In this document: in pieces, positions 48,549 to 50,070 of the stretch | Position numbering within the stretch: position 1 is the first letter of the stretch | How the letters are laid out: each line of letters opens with the position of its first letter | Source: an uncultured Christensenella sp. | Lineage (GTDB): Bacteria > Bacillota > Clostridia > Christensenellales > Borkfalkiaceae | Length of the DNA stretch: 50,070 nucleotides | Direction: 5' to 3' | Assembly: GCA_910576655.1 (NCBI GenBank) | Contig: CAJTJC010000010.1 | Location: 25,566 to 75,635 of the forward strand | Made by a program: the position numbers and the translations under genes | Notes under the pieces: model-generated | Databases searched by the model: none | Seen by the model: the letters and a program-made list of their open reading frames with translations, nothing else | Told to the model about the DNA's origin: nothing

Positions 48549-49982
48549 TTATGTTACTAACGCTGCTATTCCTCTTATTAAATAAGGGCAAGCAACTACT
48601 ATAACAGCAATAACAACTAAGCCTATAACGTAGTTCACAATCATTTTCTTTACCTTTTCTTTATCCTCATTTTTATGAGCTATGGCAAAATACACGCCCA
48701 TAGCGATACTCCATAGCCCTACTGACGCTAGAAGTACCCACCACATATAAGGGCTATATTGCTGAAAAAGATACTCAACATAATTAGCAACATCTTCGTA
48801 CTGATTACCAAGTTCTTGTGTATAACTTTCACCGCAACCGGTACAAGTGTATGTTCTTGAGATTATTCCATTTATATTGATTTCACTTATTAGCTCATAA
48901 CAATGTCCTGTTGCTGGGATAGTCTCCGTGTAGTCATCTCCACAATTATCGCAGACAAACATTCTTTCCCCTGATTCTACACAATTAGGTTGGAGAATTA
49001 TATATGTACTATAGTCGTGTCCCTGCGGAAGTAAACTGTTTGTTTTATATTTATACCCACAATCTTTACACACGTAACTCTCTCCACCTGCCTCAGTACA
49101 GGTTGGATAATTTTGCTCAACTGTAAATTGATGTGATTTTATAGGTATTATATTTTCTTTTGATATAATACCGCATTTCTTACATTTATATATTGTATAT
49201 CCCTCTTGAGTACATGTGGAGTCAATACTCTCGCTAAGTTCAAAACAATGTCCTATTATAAAATCAAATGTTTTGGATGTTCCATATAATGTTTTTGCAA
49301 TAAACGCGTACTCGCCTTCTTCTTTTATTATTTCGCCTTTTGTATATTCTTTACCATTAATTTGTGCTGAAATATTTTCGTCTTCCCAAATAAAATAAAC
49401 TACTCCTTCACTTTCATTATTAATCTTTTGCACATCCGGTATTTTAGTATCAATAGTGAATCTAATAAAGCAAACCAATTTGATTGCCTTGTTCATAGTC
49501 AGGTATTCATTACAACCCATAAAAACTAAAGTATATTGTCCATCAGGTAACTCAGTAGAAATGTGATCCGACTCCACTTCATATACAATATTACCTCTGT
49601 TATTTTGTATCCTAATATTGTTAAACTTAAAGCTACAAGTGGATTCCAATTCAAAGTTATTTGTCCCGATATAGTTTTGAATTACTGAATTTGTTTTCTT
49701 CGCATAATAAAATTCTTTATTAAATCGAAAAGCAATGCCAAAACTGAAATTTTCCCCATCAATATTTAATGTTTCAATTTCTTGAACATTATTTTTACTA
49801 TGGTCTAAATCTTTGCAATCCTCAAAATTAGTTCCCGTCAAACAAGTATAGTTATAATACAGGTATTCTGTATTATCCTCAGTATTCGCTGATGCCTTTT
49901 TATTAAGCCTACATATTGATATAAAAAATACACTCAAGATTACTAATATTAAAACAGTTAATATTGTTTTCTTTTTTGTCAT
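48549..49982 (-). CDS. Secreted cysteine-rich repeat protein with a pilin-like two-helix C-terminus
   Basis: The 477-residue protein has an N-terminal signal or anchor (residues 7-24), an Ig-like region (about 50-240), and four repeats with C-x2-C pairs and a preceding His (for example YKCKKCG, YVCKDCG, FVCDNCG, YTCTGCG; about residues 245-390). Two hydrophobic helices follow (about 414-435 and 447-475), separated by a charged loop. The tail resembles VirB2/TrbC-type pilins of conjugation systems, which would fit the element. The repeats are common in Firmicutes surface proteins. The call of pilin tail is inference. It overlaps the upstream gene by four bases. Confidence 0.65.
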   Translation of the reverse strand: MTKKKTILTVLILVILSVFFISICRLNKKASANTEDNTEYLYYNYTCLTGTNFEDCKDLDHSKNNVQEIETLNIDGENFSFGIAFRFNKEFYYAKKTNSVIQNYIGTNNFELESTCSFKFNNIRIQNNRGNIVYEVESDHISTELPDGQYTLVFMGCNEYLTMNKAIKLVCFIRFTIDTKIPDVQKINNESEGVVYFIWEDENISAQINGKEYTKGEIIKEEGEYAFIAKTLYGTSKTFDFIIGHCFELSESIDSTCTQEGYTIYKCKKCGIISKENIIPIKSHQFTVEQNYPTCTEAGGESYVCKDCGYKYKTNSLLPQGHDYSTYIILQPNCVESGERMFVCDNCGDDYTETIPATGHCYELISEININGIISRTYTCTGCGESYTQELGNQYEDVANYVEYLFQQYSPYMWWVLLASVGLWSIAMGVYFAIAHKNEDKEKVKKMIVNYVIGLVVIAVIVVACPYLIRGIAALVT

Positions 49983-50070
49983 GATTTCTCCTCTTTTATT
50001 TCTTCACTAAATATTTCTCTTGCTAATTTCTGCGGTAACGGGACAAGCATTTTTCGTTGGCTCAACCGAG
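49979..50070 (-). CDS. C-terminal end of an unidentified element gene (cut by the window edge)
   Basis: The minus strand reads an open frame from the right edge to TGA (49981-49979) that overlaps the next ATG as ATGA. The 29 residues are rich in Lys and Glu, with MLVPLPQKLAREIF. In many Firmicutes elements a coupling-protein gene precedes the pilin-like gene, but this tail is too short to identify. Confidence 0.4.
   Translation of the reverse strand, partial: RLSQRKMLVPLPQKLAREIFSEEIKEEKS

Larger units (their letters stand above)
44211..50070. mobile_element. Integrative element (left part; right end outside the window)
   Basis: From about 44.2 kb the sequence turns visibly AT-rich. It contains a tyrosine integrase, an excisionase-like protein, a ribbon-helix-helix protein, a TnpV-like protein and a secreted protein with a pilin-like tail, preceded by two cargo genes. 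This is the arrangement of Firmicutes integrative and conjugative or mobilisable elements. The left boundary lies between the GGGtGRT terminator and the first cargo gene. The integrase is internal to the two cargo genes, so the cargo lies between the integrase and this end. No direct attachment repeat can be shown because the right end is missing. Confidence 0.75.

Overview
The window reads as chromosome of an uncultured, probably spore-forming gut-type member of the Clostridia (Firmicutes). The pointers are the infC-rpmI-rplT order with an attenuator leader, a tRNA-Thr T-box, an S-box (SAM-I) riboswitch on metK, the mcsA-mcsB-clpC operon, the NifU-like/GGGtGRT pair, comEC and comF, and a BclA-like collagen protein. 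Family-level placement (Christensenellales-like) is only a guess. Most promoters are clear sigma-A types (TTGACA, 17 bp, TATAAT-like).

Positions 1-8500 hold translation genes. A truncated solute-binding protein gene at the left edge is followed by yebC, a SpoU-family methyltransferase, and rplT, rpmI and infC. infC starts at AUU rather than at the first ATG and sits behind a terminator hairpin. Next come thrS and a small DUF3781 gene under a T-box with an ACC (Thr) specifier, then the divergent leuS. Positions 8500-9040 carry acpP and a small unknown gene.

Positions 9038-21433 (minus strand) form one tightly packed run: uvrC, a Cof-type HAD phosphatase, a U32 peptidase, mutS2, a degenerate NodB-like deacetylase, an M16 peptidase, a DNA-deoxyinosine glycosylase, an AlkD-like protein and tex. 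It is rich in DNA repair. Next come a lipoprotein serpin, an unknown membrane protein, an ABC-F ATPase and a PflA-like radical SAM gene broken by a one-base frameshift. metK (SAM riboswitch) and comF face right. Positions 28800-33830 hold a PNPOx-like protein, a double-GNAT protein, a DUF1622 protein, a LysR fragment, tRNA-Ser(UGA) and a MATE transporter. comEC follows; its metallo-beta-lactamase domain lacks the metal-binding histidines. A collagen-like protein with a 45-nt super-repeat overlaps its probable glycosyltransferase. The clpC stress operon (without ctsR) and the divergent NifU-like/GGGtGRT pair end the core chromosome.

From about 44.2 kb to the right edge the DNA becomes visibly AT-rich and carries an integrative element: a cluster of GTGGACAC inverted repeats, a two-gene cargo (an HExxH metallopeptidase and an unknown 178-aa partner) with its own promoter, a tyrosine integrase, an excisionase-like protein, a ribbon-helix-helix-like protein, a TnpV-like protein and a secreted cysteine-rich repeat protein with a pilin-like two-helix tail. 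The right end lies outside the window.

Three genes (uvrC, the radical SAM gene, comEC) have a promoter whose -10 box lies exactly six bases before the ATG, which predicts leaderless transcripts. The peptidase cargo pair, the collagen/glycosyltransferase pair and the NifU-like/GGGtGRT pair are the best candidates for undescribed biology.
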